Assembly: GCA_036362985.1 (NCBI GenBank)
Contig: JAYGXS010000004.1
Coordinates: 16,724,675-16,788,674, forward strand
Direction of reading: 5' to 3'
DNA from: Ligula intestinalis
Lineage: Eukaryota; Platyhelminthes; Cestoda; Diphyllobothriidea; Diphyllobothriidae
DNA: 64,000 bases
Within the stretch, counting starts at the first letter, position 1. The number at the start of each line of letters is the position of its first letter. The position numbers and the translations under genes are program-made. Shown here in pieces: positions 32,981 through 43,719 of the stretch. Below the pieces are notes generated by a model that made no database searches, was not told where the DNA came from, and saw only the letters and a program-made list of their open reading frames with translations.

Positions 32981-33994
32981 GAACTTAAGGGCTTTTTTCA
33001 AAGGTATTTTGTTACAAAACGCCGTTTAATTAATCTAAGGCCTATTGATTTGTTACTTTTGTTTTCGATGCTCATTTCTCATTTTGCAGCAACAACCATG
33101 ACCCAAGTAAAAAGCTGCATTAGAAAATATGTTCTTATATCACAATTTTGATAATTTCTTTGAGAATTATCTAATTTTTGAGCTTTCGATAAACCTTCCG
33201 CATTTCTGGACAATCAACTGAAATCACTGTAACCTTAGAGTATTGCGGGCTATTTCCAGAACGCTCTGAACCTCCTCGTAATCGAACACCCGAAGCATGT
33301 AAAAATTATCGTAACAAAAGGACATTTAGCCTTTTACGATTGCACCTGACAATTTCATTGAAATTTATTAGTCGCTGATTAGCATGTAGACATGTGAACT
33401 TAAAAAATGTTCTATTCTTGCGACGTCGGGATCGACGTTTTCAAGTTTCTTTAGTCACATGTATCGTAAACGATTAATACGCGGAAAACAAACTGGCTTT
33501 TCTCTTGAAAGCACGGTATGATACATATTAGAATTTTGGGTATGTTTTGTACTGGTCATACCTAACATTGCGCGTAATATGAAGAAATTTATTCACAAAA
33601 ACGCATAAAAGACTGAATAAATTCGGAAGTTTCTGCTTTTTAAAAAAGACGGCGTTCCTAAATAACGCTATTTTAATTTTGACACGAAATATGCCTTCTT
33701 TTTAAGAATGGCCATTCCTTTGCTGTTGTAAGGCCCTTTAAAACGCCGTATGGGCTGATTGTGCATGGTAAGAATTTTCATGCTGAACTCACGACATTTC
33801 ATGTGATAGTTAATTGAACGTATAAGCGAGTATTATTGCCTAGATAATTATACTACTTAATTATATCACTGTAAATCGATTTATGTAAGGAATATGGTTT
33901 TCAATCTCTCTTTTGCTATCCGAAAACCCATAGAATCCATTATCGCAGAAGTCATTCGAAGAAATATAAGTCAGCGATGATACCCATGTAAGCA
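32981..33994. other. Unassigned AT-rich sequence
   Basis: No recognisable feature was found. Confidence 0.3.
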
Positions 33995-34014
33995 TTAAGG
34001 AAGTCAAGTTAAGC

Positions 34015-34047
34015 GAACGAACGTTTTCGATTAATTCATCATCAGGC
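34015..34047 (-). ncRNA. Hammerhead-like core, PLE-C left arm
   Basis: CTGATGA, T, GA-ATTAA-TC, GAA, AACGTT, C in order on the minus strand. Stem III would be the self-complementary AACGTT. Stem II is only two base pairs and stem I is weak, so activity is doubtful; the identical core is in the right arm at about 35031-35063. Confidence 0.4.
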
Positions 34048-34390
34048 AATACAGTAATATAAGGGAGGGTAGAGTCAACGAAAGTTTTAGGCAAACCAAG
34101 CAGTTGTAACAAGGGGGAGAGAGGGGGGAGAGGTGTAAAAGGATCAAGGGGGTCAAGGGGATCAAGGGGATCAGATTCTAGTCTTAATTGGGGACAGAGA
34201 AATGGGGGTGGGGGGAGAGGGGAAGGGGAAGGAGTCAGACAATTAGTTAATGTCATCCAGTGGTCCTCGTCTCGGGTTTTGTTGGGTTGTGTGAGGACGC
34301 AAGGTGTCAACGTCTTGAGACTGTGTCGGTGGCCCTTGGATGCTTGATGCCGCTGCCTCATCATTGTTTTGCGGCGTAGTAAGAGGCGTC

Positions 34391-34833
34391 TATCCAAGCG
34401 CATGCGAGAGCATCACCCTGCGTGGCTAAACAGAGGCGAAACTACGTCGATATCAAGCGCAATTCTGGCTCACTTTGTAGACGACTCTAAATGCTTGATT
34501 GACGTCTACCCGATGACCGCTGTCTACCAAGTTCCGGCTAAACACTCAAAGCTCCTGCGTCAGCGGATACTTGCGACGGCAGAAGCAGTCGCCATTCGCC
34601 TCACAAACCCAAATTTATGTGCGCAGAAAGCATTTGTAGCGGCCCTTAGGCTCCCGTGGCCAAAAGCCTTTTCAAAATATGTCCTCACGCCTCTTACTAC
34701 GCCTCAAAACAATGATGAGACAGCGGCATCAAGCATCCAAGGGCCACCGACACAGTCTCAAGACGTTGACACCTTGCGTCCTCACACAACCCAACAAAAC
34801 CCGAGACGAGGACCACTGGATGACATTAACTAA
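34391..34833 (+). CDS. PLE-C: 5'-truncated GIY-YIG endonuclease C-terminus
   Basis: The open frame continues from the left arm into 'RRLSKRMREHHPAWLNRGET' and 'SISSAILAHF', then 'LRQRILATAEAVAIRLTNPN' and 'LCAQKAFVAALRLPWP', and ends after about 40 more residues. This is the part of a Penelope GIY-YIG domain after the YIGRT core, conserved with the copies at 45862-46401 and 61339-61830. The catalytic start of the domain, including the GIY-YIG motif, is replaced at 34390/34391 by the inverted arm, so no active nuclease can be made. The apparent start codon at 34369 lies inside the inverted arm and is not native. Confidence 0.8.
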
Positions 34834-35030
34834 TTGTCTGACTCCTTCCCCTTCCCCTCTCCCCCCACCCCCATTTCTCTGTCCCCAATTAAGACTAGAA
34901 TCTGATCCCCTTGATCCCCTTGACCCCCTTGATCCTTTTACACCTCTCCCCCCTCTCTCCCCCTTGTTACAACTGCTTGGTTTGCCTAAAACTTTCGTTG
35001 ACTCTACCCTCCCTTATATTACTGTATTGC

Positions 35031-35063
35031 CTGATGATGAATTAATCGAAAACGTTCGTTCGT
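35031..35063 (+). ncRNA. Hammerhead-like core, PLE-C right arm
   Basis: This is the same core as in the left arm, on the plus strand (CTGATGA, GAAA, AACGTTC). It shares the same reservations about stem II and stem I. Confidence 0.4.
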
Positions 35064-35251
35064 TTAACTTGACTTCCTTAAATATAAATCAAGCGGAGTG
35101 CGTGTGTTAAGCTAAACTTCCGTCATTGGTAGATTCGCATGCATATAAAAAGTAATTTTTCGTTAACCGAATATCTTGCCCATATTAGAATTTATCCGTA
35201 GGGTTTGAAATCACTACAGTAGTAGGGAATCTGTCAAAAGGAGATACGACA

Positions 35252-35641
35252 CTATATAAGCAACCCGTGGAGCACCGGTTGTGTTTTTTTACTGCAAATG
35301 CTGTAACAGTTTATTTTGTCAATGAAAGTATCATATACCACACTGATAACAAGAGAACAAACCGAGTTTAATTGATTTACAGCTCTCGTTTTTGAACGAT
35401 ATACTTCACCATCTATTTGCTCTTCGGTTGCAAGCATACAGTATTGTTTGCCATTTTTCATCTTTATCCATTCCTTTTTAGCCACTCTCTTACCCACAAA
35501 GAGCTCAAAGGCATTTGCCCATCCTTCCAACAGTAAACTCATCATAATATTGACACTCATCAAAGGAGACTGGTGGACTCTAGAAAAACCAGACTGCCTG
35601 CTAGCGCAATCATTGAGAGGTTCTTTCCTCTTCTGATTCAT
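35252..35641 (-). other. Unidentified 129-residue open frame
   Basis: This minus-strand frame has a non-repetitive, evenly composed translation with segments such as 'EGWANAFELFVGKRVAKKEW' and 'NGKQYCMLATEEQIDGEVY'. It is longer and more protein-like than most frames in this AT-rich region. I do not recognise a family, and no neighbouring frame or clear splice pattern supports it. It may be an exon, an old transposon fragment or chance. Confidence 0.25.
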
Positions 35642-36224
35642 TTAATCGTGAAAGTGGGTGTCATTGCAGTATTTCCAAAAAAAGACTGCCAATTACGTCT
35701 TCCTCCTTTCACGTCAGACAGCGCAGAAGGGCAGGGAAAAAGGGACTCTGCTCACAGTATTTTTCGACTATGGTTAAGGCGTAAGCTCTCTCGGGGTGTG
35801 ACGATTCCCAGGAAGACTGGCTGACAAAACAGTAACGTTAACGGATGGTTACGTTGGTGTCCGAAAAGTGACTGCTAAATGACTCATAAATGGAGGCAAA
35901 TAGCGACTTGAGAGGCCTCATGGCAAAGAAGACGAAGACACCACCAGTGGAATAGTAGATTTTCTTAATTTTCTGTACTTCCTTCCTCATTAGCTTACCA
36001 TATTTTTCTTTAGTAAAACAGTGAAAGAACTTTTAATGCCACGGGAAGGTGTGAGGACTTTGTGTCTCCATTCTACAACTTCTGAACTGATTAGTTTACT
36101 GTGACAATTATTGCACTGCTGGTTGGAAGCGTTTTGTAAACGGGGAAGTGGGATTGCTTCTGCTATACGCCAAACTAATTGCTGTCGTTTTCAGTGTATG
36201 TTAACAGAACTACAACGGTTGAAT
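35642..36224. other. Unassigned sequence
   Basis: No recognisable feature was found. Confidence 0.3.
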
Positions 36225-37680
36225 GCCTGGCAAAAATCTTAGAAACTGGGGGTCAACTTTGACAAAGCGTGTGCTGATAATAGTCCCTATTTGACCCTTA
36301 TGGAAGTTCATTTGGCTCAATTGTAAAATGTCAGCGGTCTCGGTGGAATTCAAACCAAGGCCAACAAGGGAAGGGATTTAATACAGTCAACGGATTAATG
36401 AGTCCCCACATGGAACAGTGAGTTTAATCACACTTTGGTTGTGCTACCCACGCAGCCTACTGTGACGTACGAAATCCACCAATGTTTATATAGTAAGTAA
36501 ATTGCTTTCCCCCCACTTACAAAATATCTCGAACTTAATTCTGAAACGACAGCTAGATCTGATTACACGGCAGTCATAGGTCTAGAGCTTTTGGTGGAGG
36601 GACAGAAAATTAAATATTTATTGCGCCAAAGGTGGTTCCATATGGTAAAATGAATGTGTAAATAACGCAGTGTAGCCAAATGGCGTGAAATAGATGTATT
36701 TTTGATTGAGTTAGCTTTCAATTATATTTGCACCAGATTGAAATTCGTACGAAGGTTTTTGCAACTGGGGAAAGACGCAATTAACTAAAGTAGATTCTCC
36801 ATAATATTTAACGTCAATCGAAATTCTAAACTGTTTTTTTAAATTGAGTACATTGCTTACCCAAGGTTGAAGCACTGATTATTTTGCAATCTCATCTGTA
36901 CATGCCTCAGTCGCGTCAGGATGCCGCTGCTTGAAGGAGCTTCTGTACAGCCAGTTGCCAACAGTGTGTCTTTAATAAAAGGCGACTAAATTAGTATAGA
37001 TTTCCATGCTGATTGTAGATATCAATATTACTTAAAACATATTTCAAAGGAAACATATACAAACATACCTCTGTTCGTTTATGCCAAGTTAAGTTTTTTT
37101 ATCTTGTAGCAACTAACGCTTTCGTAAGATCTTTCAATTTAATAGAGGGAATCTCTGGGTCTTAAAATTTTTTTTTCAAATTGGTGAATAATTTTGAACT
37201 TTATCAGCCGTTACACTTGCTTTCAAAGATTTCATCTACCTCAAGTAAACCTTGTGCATAAGAAAATTGTATAATCTTCTGCAGTATAAAGGAAAGCTCA
37301 TAAATATCGTGTACTCGAAGTTGTTCTTGTTGTATATATTGTAGGCAACAGAAATACACTGACGGATACGAGGTCTTATGAATGGCCATTTTACGGACCT
37401 GAAGGCCTTATGATTAGAAACATCTTTAAACCAAAAGGCGCGCTTTCTTAAAGTATAAACTTTGCTGAAGATGTATTTTGTTACCAAAAATATATAAGAA
37501 AGAGCATTTTACGTAGTTTTTTATAAAATATATCTGAACTTATAAAGATATTAAAAGCCATTGAAAAAATGCATATTTATTAGATAGCTATATTTTACAG
37601 ATTACAAGTTTCAATAGGTGGCCATAAGGAAGCTCGTTGAAATGCTCAAATCCAGAACTAACTAAAATATAGCTACGGTT
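36225..37680. repeat. Dispersed repeat R3, unit 1
   Basis: The segment matches a second unit (37735-38690 continuing at 40015-40700) through a long ordered series of blocks. They include 'cagcggtctcggtggaa', 'agatctgattaca', 'ttgcgccaa', 'ctgcagtataa', and 'gccataaggaagctcgt'. Near 36330-36360 the minus strand reads GGTTTGAATTCCACC, a B-box-like string, so part of the repeat may derive from a tRNA. No protein is encoded. The order and spacing of blocks suggest a duplicated unit of about 1.4 kb. Confidence 0.65.
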
Positions 37681-37734
37681 ATAAGTTTCCGTTACCAGAG
37701 CCACTGAAATTGTTGAATTCGTAGCAAAATATTA

Positions 37735-38690
37735 GAACCTGGCATTCGAGCTTGACAAAGCCTGTACTGCCCATCGTCCTGATTTGACCATTACGGCATT
37801 TCATGTAGACCAATTATAAAAACGTCAGCGGTCTCGGTGGAACTTGAACCAACGCCAACGCTCTAGCCAATTTATGTACGACTCCCCCACAGAAAGCAAT
37901 GAGTTTAATCGCACTTGGGTTGATTCACCCGCCCAGCAAACTGCACCGTATAAAATCCACCAATTCTGGTACGGTAAGCAATGTGCATCCCCCCGCCTGC
38001 TCTCAAAATTCTCGAAAGGAGCTTTAAAATGACAGATAGATCTGATTACATGGCAAGCATAAGTCTAGGGAGTTGGGCAGACAGACCTAAAATTCAACAC
38101 GTGTTGCGCCAAGGATGTTTCCATATGCTTAAACAAATGTGCAAGTAACGCCATGTGGCAACAGTATTTTAAGTAGTGCACCTCATATGTCCCTTAGACC
38201 TAGCATTTTGTGCGACGGAAAGGGTGACCATAAGGTGGCGAATTATGATAGGCAGCAGAACATACATTAATAACTGCTATATGCATTTTTATTTTACTGT
38301 ATCAAGAAATATTGTTGATCTATACTTGTAAAATTTTCCTAATTTGTGTTATATTTTAAAGTATGGCGGAAAAACCAATTATCAAGTTGAAGGTTTCATA
38401 AAATTCCCAAAAAATGGAAATGATGGTGAGGAGGTCCCCTACTTCAAATAAATGGAAGTTCAATTTACGTTCTGTAGTTAGATTAGTATAGTCCGGCTTT
38501 TGAATGAGCCTCTTTGCGACCAACTGCCAACAGTTCAGATAAATGACAACTGAAGTCGTATGCATTTCCACGCTGATTGTAAACATCCATACAGGTTCAC
38601 CTATATTTCATTAAAAACATACGCTCAAGTATCTCTTCATGTACATGTTTTATAACAAACTTCACTTCCGTCAAATTTCTTTCTGTATAC
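37735..38690. repeat. Dispersed repeat R3, unit 2, first part
   Basis: This is homologous to 36230-37120. The B-box-like string reads GGTTCAAGTTCCACC on the minus strand at about 37835, closer to the canonical tRNA box than in unit 1. The unit stops at about 38690, where another segment intervenes; its sequence resumes at 40015. Confidence 0.6.
38566..38690 (+). repeat. About 115-bp direct repeat, left copy
   Basis: 'cacgctgattgtaaacatcc', 'atacaggtt', 'agtatctcttca' and 'ttataacaaacttcacttcc' also occur at 40018-40128 with a few changes. The two copies bracket a 1.3-kb segment that is absent from R3 unit 1. Confidence 0.65.
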
Positions 38691-39039
38691 TTAACAAAAT
38701 CGGTGACTGCCTCTGTGTGAGTCTCCGTTATCATTAGTCGCCTTGTGCGCCTTCGACGCGTGCATGTTAGCACCACGATCACTTCGTCGGCACGCGTTCT
38801 CGGTCGCGTGTGCGCGTTGCTCTCTACGTCGCTCCCTCATTCTACCGTGTGCGTGAGGATTCAAGTGATGCCCGACGTGAAATGCGGATGTGAATACGCC
38901 ACGGGGGGTGGGCGGGGGTGGAAAAGGGGTCATCGCTTCCAGGTCGTCGCGGCCCCTTGAAAGGTCACCCCCCGCCAATGTAGCAAGGGCTATAACCGTG
39001 TTTGCACAGCTGCTTCAAATTCACTCACCGTAAACCAAG
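38691..39039. other. GC-rich segment inside R3 unit 2, unassigned
   Basis: A locally GC-rich stretch including 'cacggggggtgggcgggggt' at about 38900. Open frames here are Arg/His-rich and low-complexity. No family was recognised. Confidence 0.3.
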
Positions 39040-39300
39040 CATCCAAACGCCACCGACGCCGTCTCAATAGGTCAACACCTTGCGTCCTCACACCACCAAA
39101 CAAAACTTGAGACGATGACCACGGGATGTCATTAATTGTCCGACTCATTTCCCTCTCACCCCTTCCCCCGCCCCCATTTCGCTGGCCCCCAATTATGACT
39201 AGAATCTAATGCCCATGATCCCTTTACACCTCTCTCTCCCTCTTACCCCTTTGTTACTACTGCATGGGTTGAGCGTAAACCCCTTGACCTTCTATCACTT
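39040..39300 (+). repeat. PLE-C 3' end relic
   Basis: 'ccaccgacgccgtctcaata', 'gtcaacaccttgcgtcctca', 'ccccaattatgactagaatc' and 'ttacacctctctctccc' follow the same order as the start of the PLE-C ends at 34 kb. It stops before the hammerhead-like core. Divergence is far greater than between the two arms at 34 kb, so this is an older copy. Confidence 0.7.
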
Positions 39301-39545
39301 GGACCTCCCCCTTTTGTTGAAAGACCGCCACCCCTCCCCTCCCTCCACAGCGATGCGGCTAGCCATTAGGTTAGGTTGAATGGCATACCACATAAATCCC
39401 TTCTCTTTCAATCAAACCCTTACAAACTATCATTATGGACAGCAGTGATGACGTCAGGCATGTTCTGAACACAAACAACTCGACAAACGTGATGGGCTGG
39501 TGAATGAAGATAACGTTGTAAACTTACTTCTTTTCTACCTTATGA

Positions 39546-40097
39546 TATTCTGTTCAAAATAATAACCTATTTGTAGGTTCGACCTCAGTAGGTAGAAAAG
39601 GAATTAGAGCAGCCGCTAGAACACAAGTTCAAACAAAGGAACAGAAGAGACATACCAATGTTAATAGACGTTTGCAACAAACACAGGCAGAGAGACGGCT
39701 TCGCCTGGAGACTAATGCCATACGTCAGCGATATCGACACGCCCAAGAAACCGAAGATCAAATGCTGCAAAGAGGACGCGAAGACGCGATTAACCATCAA
39801 ATTAACTTCTCCCAAGGAACCGAAGTCCAAACCCTGCGAAGGAGAGAGCTAGGTAGGTTAAGAGATTCGCAACGTCGGAAAAACGAATTACCCAGACGTA
39901 AAAGTGCACGTCTGACTATACAAACATCACAGAGAGCGAATCAACGCCCAAACGATGCTGGAAACTCCAGTTTGCAACTAATTCCCATACGGTTTGGCGG
40001 CTCTGGCCCGTCGGTTGCTTCCACGTTGATTGTAAACATTCATACAGGTTACCTCTATTTCATAAAAAAACATGCGCTAAAGTATCTCTTCACGTAA
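39546..40097 (+). other. Open frame with three 23-residue repeats (STPR-like)
   Basis: The plus-strand frame is open from 39546 to the stop at 40097. From about codon 43 it contains three consecutive units of exactly 23 residues, starting TQAERRLRLETNAIRQ, TEDQMLQRGREDAINH and TEVQTLRRRELGRLRD. All are rich in Arg/Glu/Gln with a repeated T-x-x-x-x-L-x-R pattern. This is the layout of the STPR (score-and-three-amino-acid peptide repeat) DNA-binding domain, which also occurs in proteins of Helitron-type transposons. The end of the frame (about residue 160 on) runs into the R3 direct repeat and is not native. It may be an exon or a transposon fragment; there is no helicase or Rep motif nearby. 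Confidence 0.5.
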
Positions 40098-40700
40098 ATG
40101 TTTTATAACAAACTTCACTTCCGTCAAAGATCCTTTATGAATAAAGCGTAGCTACAGGTTATAAAAAGGTTGCCAATTTATCGAATAATTTGGAACTTTA
40201 CTGGCCGATTGATCTGAGTTCAAGGTTTCCAAACTATATGATGCAAACACTCCTCTGCAGTATAAGTAAGAGGTCTAAAAACTCTCATATATTTGTGTAA
40301 TTAAGGTTGATTGTTTTATATATTTAGGCAATATTGATAAATTGGTGGTTACGATGTATTATGAATGAACATGTCACGGTGGAAAGGCCCCATAACTAAA
40401 AACATTTTAAACCGAACGATAACTTTTCTTAAAGCATGATTTTTCGTGATGATATAAGTTGGTTCAAAACTTGTACAAGACAGGATATTTCGGCACCTGT
40501 TCTTTACAAAAATACCTTTTAATTAATGGAGACATTGAAAACCGATAAAAAATGTATACTTATTAAATATTTTTATTCTTAATAGTAACTGTTGATAGGT
40601 GGTCTAAAGGGAGCTCATTAAAGAGCTGGCACCCCGAAGTTCTCAAAAATTCCTTGAATCAGGCTGCACGATAACTAATATTAACGGCCTATTTAAGCAA
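40015..40700. repeat. Dispersed repeat R3, unit 2, second part
   Basis: It begins with the right copy of the 115-bp direct repeat and then follows unit 1 from about 37120 to 37670 ('aataatttggaactttac', 'cctctgcagtataag', 'gataggtggtctaaagggag'). Confidence 0.6.
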
Positions 40701-41062
40701 CATGTTTATAATTTCGGTTGAAATTTCATGTGAGAGCATCTTTCATCACACCAAAAATAAAGCAATGGGTTCTTATACAACTCGATGTAGGTCAACGAAA
40801 TTCCGACCAAGCCTTAGTTTTAGCATCGGTGAGCTTAAAGGTGTTTGTGGCCTACCAAGGGGATAAGGTTTCACTGAGAAGGGCAACTTAACAATTTTGA
40901 CAGAAACCCATAACTTATGCGATGCCATGTCACCTTTTGTTTGTGTGAGTTCAGGTTTTGTGGAAATTTTTGTCGTGGCGAAGCTTATAAATTAGAAGGA
41001 ATGGGACGGAAGCAATTCTGTGACGTAGACTGGAGCAATACCTCGGTGAAACAAAGTTTAAC
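40701..41062. other. Unassigned sequence
   Basis: No recognisable feature was found. Confidence 0.3.
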
Positions 41063-41217
41063 ATCAGAAGAAAAGAAAGCGTTCACCGGGAGAGGTTTAT
41101 TACAAGTCTGACGTTTCGAATAGTGGTCTCGTCTACCCATCTTCAGCGAATGGATACTCTGTCAGACGTCAAACTTGTAATAAACCTCTCCCGGTGAGCA
41201 CTCCCCTTTCTTCTGAT
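41063..41217. mobile_element. PLE-D: palindromic pair of 3' ends with a hammerhead motif
   Basis: The sequence from 'atcagaagaaaagaaagcg', through 'ttcaccgggagaggtttatt' to 'acaagtctgacg', returns in reverse complement as 'acgtcaaacttgtaataaac', 'ctctcccggtgagc' and 'cctttcttctgat'. The two ends therefore point outward, each terminating in a pyrimidine-rich tail. The minus-sense arm includes a complete hammerhead-like core; the plus-sense arm starts at about the position where that ribozyme would cleave. No coding part remains. Confidence 0.75.
41104..41150 (-). ncRNA. Hammerhead-ribozyme-like motif, PLE-D
   Basis: On the minus strand: CTGAAGA (41140-41146), one unpaired T, stem II GGGTAG/CTATTC of six pairs, then GAAAC (41113-41117) and GTC with cleavage expected before AG. 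Stem III is the self-complementary ACGT. Of all copies here its stem II pairs best in register with the core. Stem I is short and has a poor first pair (G opposite A). Confidence 0.65.
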
Positions 41218-43719
41218 CTTCTATCTGAGAATCAACTTTTCAGCACTATTACTGCAAAGTTTAATATCTTTGGTAGGGGAAACTGAAAAAAGAACTGAGG
41301 AGCGTGTTGTTAAAAAGAAGAACCAGGAACCTTTAAAAAATACATGCCTTCCACTAGGAATAAACAACAAACTCTCCTATAGATGAAAACTCCTAAGGTG
41401 CAAACAAAGGAAAATCATTGCCGTACTTCCTGCTACAGGTCAACGTGATGGGATTTTCCTCTCGCAAAGGGATTAAAAACTCCTATGTTTTAGTTTTTAC
41501 TGCTGTTTTCCACGATTTTGTCTCCGGACCGATTAACTTGATTGCTGAGAATGCAGCCTGGTTCTGGTGGACCTGAAAGTTCAACTAAATGCTACAATTT
41601 AAGGTCATGTAAATAAAAACAGTAAATGCTTGATAAAACACTCTAAAATATTTCCTGTATAAAACAAAACGAATGAAACATTCTCTATAGAATTCCGCAG
41701 TAAAGAAGGTTCAAGTCCAATTAAGTCGATAACAATCAGCCAGCAGGGAAGCAATTAAATAAGTGCTCATTGAAATTCACCGAAAAATGCCTGAGATGGA
41801 GCTCTGAGATGAAGATAAGTATAACAAAACAAAATAGCTTAACGAATAAAATGTCGATGAAATTGAAAACCTAAAATAAGTCAATGCTGAGTGGCTAAAC
41901 CAGCTGATGGAGTTTCTATCCAAGTTTTACTTAAATCCATTCAACTTGTAGAGACTTTGGAATACCCGCCGGACAAACACACAGTACGCTTTATCAGGAC
42001 TAGAAGTATAAAATGTAAAATGCTAAGGAACCGGCTTTTTATTTCAGCTCATTAAATGATCCTTTTGATATATTGAGACGCATCCGTCAATCGTGAATAG
42101 AGAATAGCCAAATGTATTAACCTGCAGCTCTTTAAACGAGATACACTTAGCTTTGCACTCGTAAAGGCCTGACACAGTACCTGAAGTATGAATTTGGATT
42201 TTTTATTACACTGAGATGAATTGAGTGAAATAATGTAAGCCAGGGTTTCAGTTCACCCTCCTGGCAGACGATCTCTGGTAGTGTTTCCAATTTAAATAAA
42301 CTGACTTCATGAATAGTTATTTTAAAAAGCTCTAGTGTATGGCTTCCTATCAATAAGCTAAAAATATTCTCCTGTTGGGCTAATGCAATGTAGGGAAAAC
42401 CACCAAAAACGCTTTAAATGTTAATATCCCTTTTAAGTCTTGAGACAGTGAAATCTTTTGAGGATGAACGCGCAGTTGTTTTAAGAATATTCTAAAAAAT
42501 ACTTACACCCTTCGACTTCATGTCTCCCATTCTTCATGACTAGATTTTTATTGAGCCTTCCTGAGGAAGGCAAATAAACCCGCTGTGTTCGTTTTGTTTG
42601 GTAACAGTTGAAACTGCTATCTGTTTTACGAAGAAGGTCTTGCGGCTCCCCTACAAAACGACTATGAGAGATTATCCTGCTTGTCTTCCTACCGCAGACA
42701 TTTTGTTTTCACCGCGCAACCTCGCCTCTGCCGTAGCGATAATTATGTAGGTGGTCGAAAGTTTCACCAAGTAGAAATGTGTTTGTGCGGTCCTCCATAC
42801 TTCATCTCCTCTGCTAGCCGTCATAAATAAGACAATCCCTCCAAGTCATTGGGCTATCATATGTCAACTTTGTGATGTTAGCATTTGCCTAGAGGATAAA
42901 ATTTTCTCAAAGAAGCCTACATGCCTCACCTAAATGTAAGACGTTTTTGATTCTATCGACGTACTTTCAAGTCTCTCATTGTTACATGCTTTCATTTTCT
43001 CTGCCTAACTGAGAACTCTGTTATTCCCAAGGCACTGGTCTTTCGTAGATCTTGGCCAACTCTTCGTGGTCCAAACGTCGAATGCACAAAACTTAACCAA
43101 AATGCAGTTGGTTAACATAGTTCTTCGACCTTGAGTTGATCTAATTTTGTTTCTTCTTTCCCTGTTTTAGCTTGTTGACAGATGTTTGTCGGGCTTGAGA
43201 TCGGTGGGTGGGTGTGGTCGAGTCCCTGAAATAGTTTCCGGTTTGGCGGTTCAGCTATTGCTTTATTGGGTAGGTTCATCGTCGGGCTGTCTCGGTTCGG
43301 TTTATTTAGTGATTTGTGACCGTGTAGTCCTGGTCTTTATTTAGATAATGCCACTAGGTTTGATAAGATATAGGAAGGTCAAGCTGCCTGTCGAGAGATT
43401 CGGTATTCTCATAGAACTACTTGGGTTTTAATCGTTCTGTCTTGAGTTGTCACAGACTAATCTGGTCACACTCTGAAAGGCAACAGTATGGTACCTGTGC
43501 AGTACAAGCTGAGAATTTAGGTCTCACCTACGACTGATCTGTTTCTGGTTGTGTATAATCATCTGAAAATTTAGATACGGTCCTTCAAAGAAGTTGCAGA
43601 TCCCAACACCGCAAATTAACGTGGACAACAACCAAAACTACAGTGAGTGGCAGTTTCTTCAGACTGCATCGAACAGTGGCAACTATTGCCCTGCGTTCCA
43701 TGAACTGTATTCACTATGG
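41218..43719. other. Unassigned sequence with one perfect hairpin
   Basis: The only structured site noticed is GCCTTCC-TGA-GGAAGGC at 42555-42571 (seven pairs, three-base loop). The following 'caaataaacccgc' resembles the tail context after PLE ribozymes, but the match is too weak to call. Confidence 0.35.

Larger units (their letters stand above)
33995..35082. mobile_element. PLE-C inverted repeat: two 396-bp 3' ends facing outward
   Basis: The left arm 33995-34390 (minus sense) and the right arm 34687-35082 (plus sense) align end to end with no length difference and only about four mismatches, so the duplication is recent. The 296-base spacer carries the PLE-C endonuclease remnant in plus sense, continuous with the right arm. 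The left arm is thus an extra inverted copy of the element's own 3' end joined to the point where the body is truncated. Each arm contains CTGATGATGAATTAATCGAA followed by AACGTT, the PLE-C version of the hammerhead core, and ends with 'aacttgacttccttaa'. Confidence 0.85.

Noticed and set aside
33861..34403. 180-codon minus-strand open frame
   Set aside because: It is the non-coding PLE-C 3' end read through; the same Pro/Asp-rich translation appears in the inverted arm at 34679-35110, so identity reflects DNA duplication, not protein conservation.
42555..42590. Further hammerhead candidate (CTGAGGA...)
   Set aside because: A perfect hairpin is present, but no GAAA block or cleavage triplet follows at the right distance.
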